Below the pieces are notes generated by a model. The model worked only from the letters and a program-made list of their open reading frames with translations, had not been told where the DNA came from and searched no databases. DNA of 56,593 nt from CANNDT01 sp945876205 (lineage in GTDB: Bacteria; Acidobacteriota; Vicinamibacteria; Vicinamibacterales; UBA2999). Positions 55,806 through 56,593 of this stretch are shown here, piece by piece. The stretch spans positions 1 to 56,593 of the forward strand of contig CANNDT010000019.1 in the NCBI GenBank assembly GCA_947503365.1, read 5' to 3'. The translations under genes and the position numbers were made by a program. How positions within the stretch are numbered: position 1 is the first letter of the stretch; each line of letters begins with the position of its first letter.

Positions 55806-56108
55806 CTACCTTCGGATTCTCCAGTACCCCGGACGGCGTTTGAGATGGGCGAAAGCCACTATCACCGTCTTGCTGGGCCTGATCCGATAAACAACCTGCT
55901 AAGGAAATCTGGCGACCAACGCGCGACGGGTTTGGCCATCGGTCGAGATCGTCCGTCCACTTTCTGAGTTGCTTTGGATCAGGGAGAGGGTTGCGACGAC
56001 CGCGTCGAACAGTTCACCCCCGAGGCCAGGACGACGGGCTTCGTACCAGCGAACCGCCTCGCTGAACTCCTCCGACGCCAGTTGGCTGAAACGGAGGGGC
56101 GGGCTCAC
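55806..56108 (-). pseudogene. RelE/ParE-type toxin gene broken by one nonsense codon
   Basis: From a GTG at 56108, overlapping the antitoxin stop, the frame encodes a ParE-like toxin: PLRFSQLASEEFSEAVRWYE, RRPGLGGELFDAVV, then TRRALVARFP. There an in-frame TAG (55899-55901) stands where the family has Tyr of the FPY motif. After it the same frame continues for 30 codons with VVYRI, IVAFAHLKRRPGYWRIRR and a second stop at 55806, which is the proper end of a ParE protein. A single base change from TAC or TAT to TAG thus truncates an otherwise intact 100-residue toxin and removes its conserved C-terminal part. Confidence 0.88.
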
Positions 56109-56341
56109 CGACCAAGAATCTCTCGCGCAATCCGACGCTTCACGTCCTCCCACGGCTCCAGTTTGGCCGTGCCGGCTTCGATAGCAGCAACGCGTCGTTC
56201 AATCTCGGTTGCCCACGCAGCGTCCGCACCAGGATCCGCTGGACCATCGAGACTCGCCAATAGTTCAGCGGCCACCTCGGCTCGAGCATCGAGATCGAGA
56301 CGTAAGGCATCGGCAAGAACGGCTTCAGCGGCCTTGGTCAT
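56105..56341 (-). CDS. Addiction-module antitoxin
   Basis: A 78-residue protein of the addiction module family (TIGR02574-like): ALRLDLDARAEVAAELLASLDGP, then a WATEIERRVAAIEAGTAKLEPWEDVKRRI pattern typical of the partner of RelE/ParE toxins. The ATG at 56341 is preferred to one 12 codons upstream. Its stop overlaps the toxin GTG by three bases. The antitoxin frame is intact while the toxin is interrupted. Confidence 0.85.
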   Translation of the reverse strand: MTKAAEAVLADALRLDLDARAEVAAELLASLDGPADPGADAAWATEIERRVAAIEAGTAKLEPWEDVKRRIAREILGR

Positions 56342-56422
56342 GCTTCGGATCTTACGCCCCGGTTCGCTGCTCAACAAGCGCTGTGAGGACCTTCGTAGCC
56401 GCGCGACGCTTTCCTGCCGACA

Positions 56423-56593
56423 CTATGGGAGGTGTGACGGCGGATTCTTCCCCTTCGTCGACACAAAGCTCACACAGTCGCCTTGATTCTTGAAGGCGCC
56501 GAACGTCTTCCACCCGCCGCTCTTGCATTGGTCTTTCGACGTCAGGAGCGGCCGGCTGAACACATACGCCGCGCCCTGGTCGGCGTTCGCACC
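56423..56593 (-). CDS. C-terminal end of an FG-GAP-type secreted protein (5' part outside window)
   Basis: The minus-strand frame enters from the window edge and ends at a TAG (56423-56425), giving 56 residues. It begins ANADQGAAYVFSR, resembling an FG-GAP beta-propeller repeat. It continues with a conserved tail found at the ends of various secreted proteins: SKDQCKSGGWKTFG, FKNQGDCVSFV and GKNPPS, with two Cys that may form a disulfide. Function cannot be judged from the fragment. Confidence 0.7.
   Translation of the reverse strand, partial: GANADQGAAYVFSRPLLTSKDQCKSGGWKTFGAFKNQGDCVSFVSTKGKNPPSHLP

Overview
The window is GC-rich bacterial chromosome. It is most likely from an Acidobacteriota member, probably Vicinamibacteria-like. 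The reasons are the Oar-type TonB-dependent receptor with an N-terminal carboxypeptidase-regulatory domain, the many two-component proteins, small secreted proteins of unknown family, and the order of the housekeeping genes. This assignment is inference. I see no tRNA, rRNA, CRISPR array, transposase or phage gene.

Layout. 1-5.4 kb: the 5' part of an acyl-CoA dehydrogenase-like gene, then a signalling block (LuxR-type regulator, sigma-54 activator, hybrid kinase). 5.4-12.6 kb: HIT protein, HU/IHF, ribosomal protein S1 with a near-consensus promoter and long leader, a histone-H1-like/DUF6335 protein, YdeI-like protein, cytidylate kinase, an alpha/beta hydrolase and RluB. 12.6-24.75 kb: a catabolic block with an MFS-amidohydrolase fusion, two paralogous secreted proteins, a secreted metallo-beta-lactamase-fold enzyme, a TonB-dependent receptor, an AraC regulator and a divergent cupin / HpaB-like hydroxylase / flavin reductase operon. 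24.7-28.3 kb: ScpB, ScpA, TrpS, an M50 protease and a small membrane protein. The trpS-scpA-scpB genes and the rluB/cmk/rpsA/HU genes look like two halves of one conserved neighbourhood separated by the catabolic block.

28.3-33.5 kb: di-heme cytochrome c, a truncated response regulator, a pair of four-helix membrane proteins, a receiver-only regulator, a lipoprotein and a dihydroorotate-dehydrogenase-like protein. 33.5-41.2 kb: a four-gene operon reading giant multi-HAMP hybrid kinase (1629 aa) - CheR - CheB - second hybrid kinase, with no chemoreceptor, CheA or CheW. 41.4-44.8 kb: UvrC, a CDP-alcohol phosphatidyltransferase and a membrane protein. 44.9-50.2 kb: a sulfur-oxidation module (TsdA-like cytochrome, DUF442 phosphatase-like protein, split YeeE/YedE transporter, DUF1634, TauE/SafE, persulfide dioxygenase with two rhodanese domains). 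50.2-56.6 kb: class V aminotransferase, Ku, thymidine kinase, EF-P, Hsp20, HtrA-type protease, a toxin-antitoxin pair whose toxin has a nonsense codon, and the 3' end of an FG-GAP-type protein gene.

The most unusual structural feature is a set of intergenic elements built in the same way. Each is a short tandem repeat (7-9 nt units, a different unit at most sites). In five of the six it is followed by its own approximate reverse complement, forming a large hairpin; the sixth contains only a short local hairpin. Each lies against or overlaps a stop codon: after rpsA, the DUF6335 gene, trpS, the 44.8 kb membrane-protein gene together with the tsdA-like gene, the second YeeE gene and htrA. One has been captured as the C-terminal codons of the TsdA-like cytochrome, and a related hexamer repeat forms the N-terminus of ScpB.
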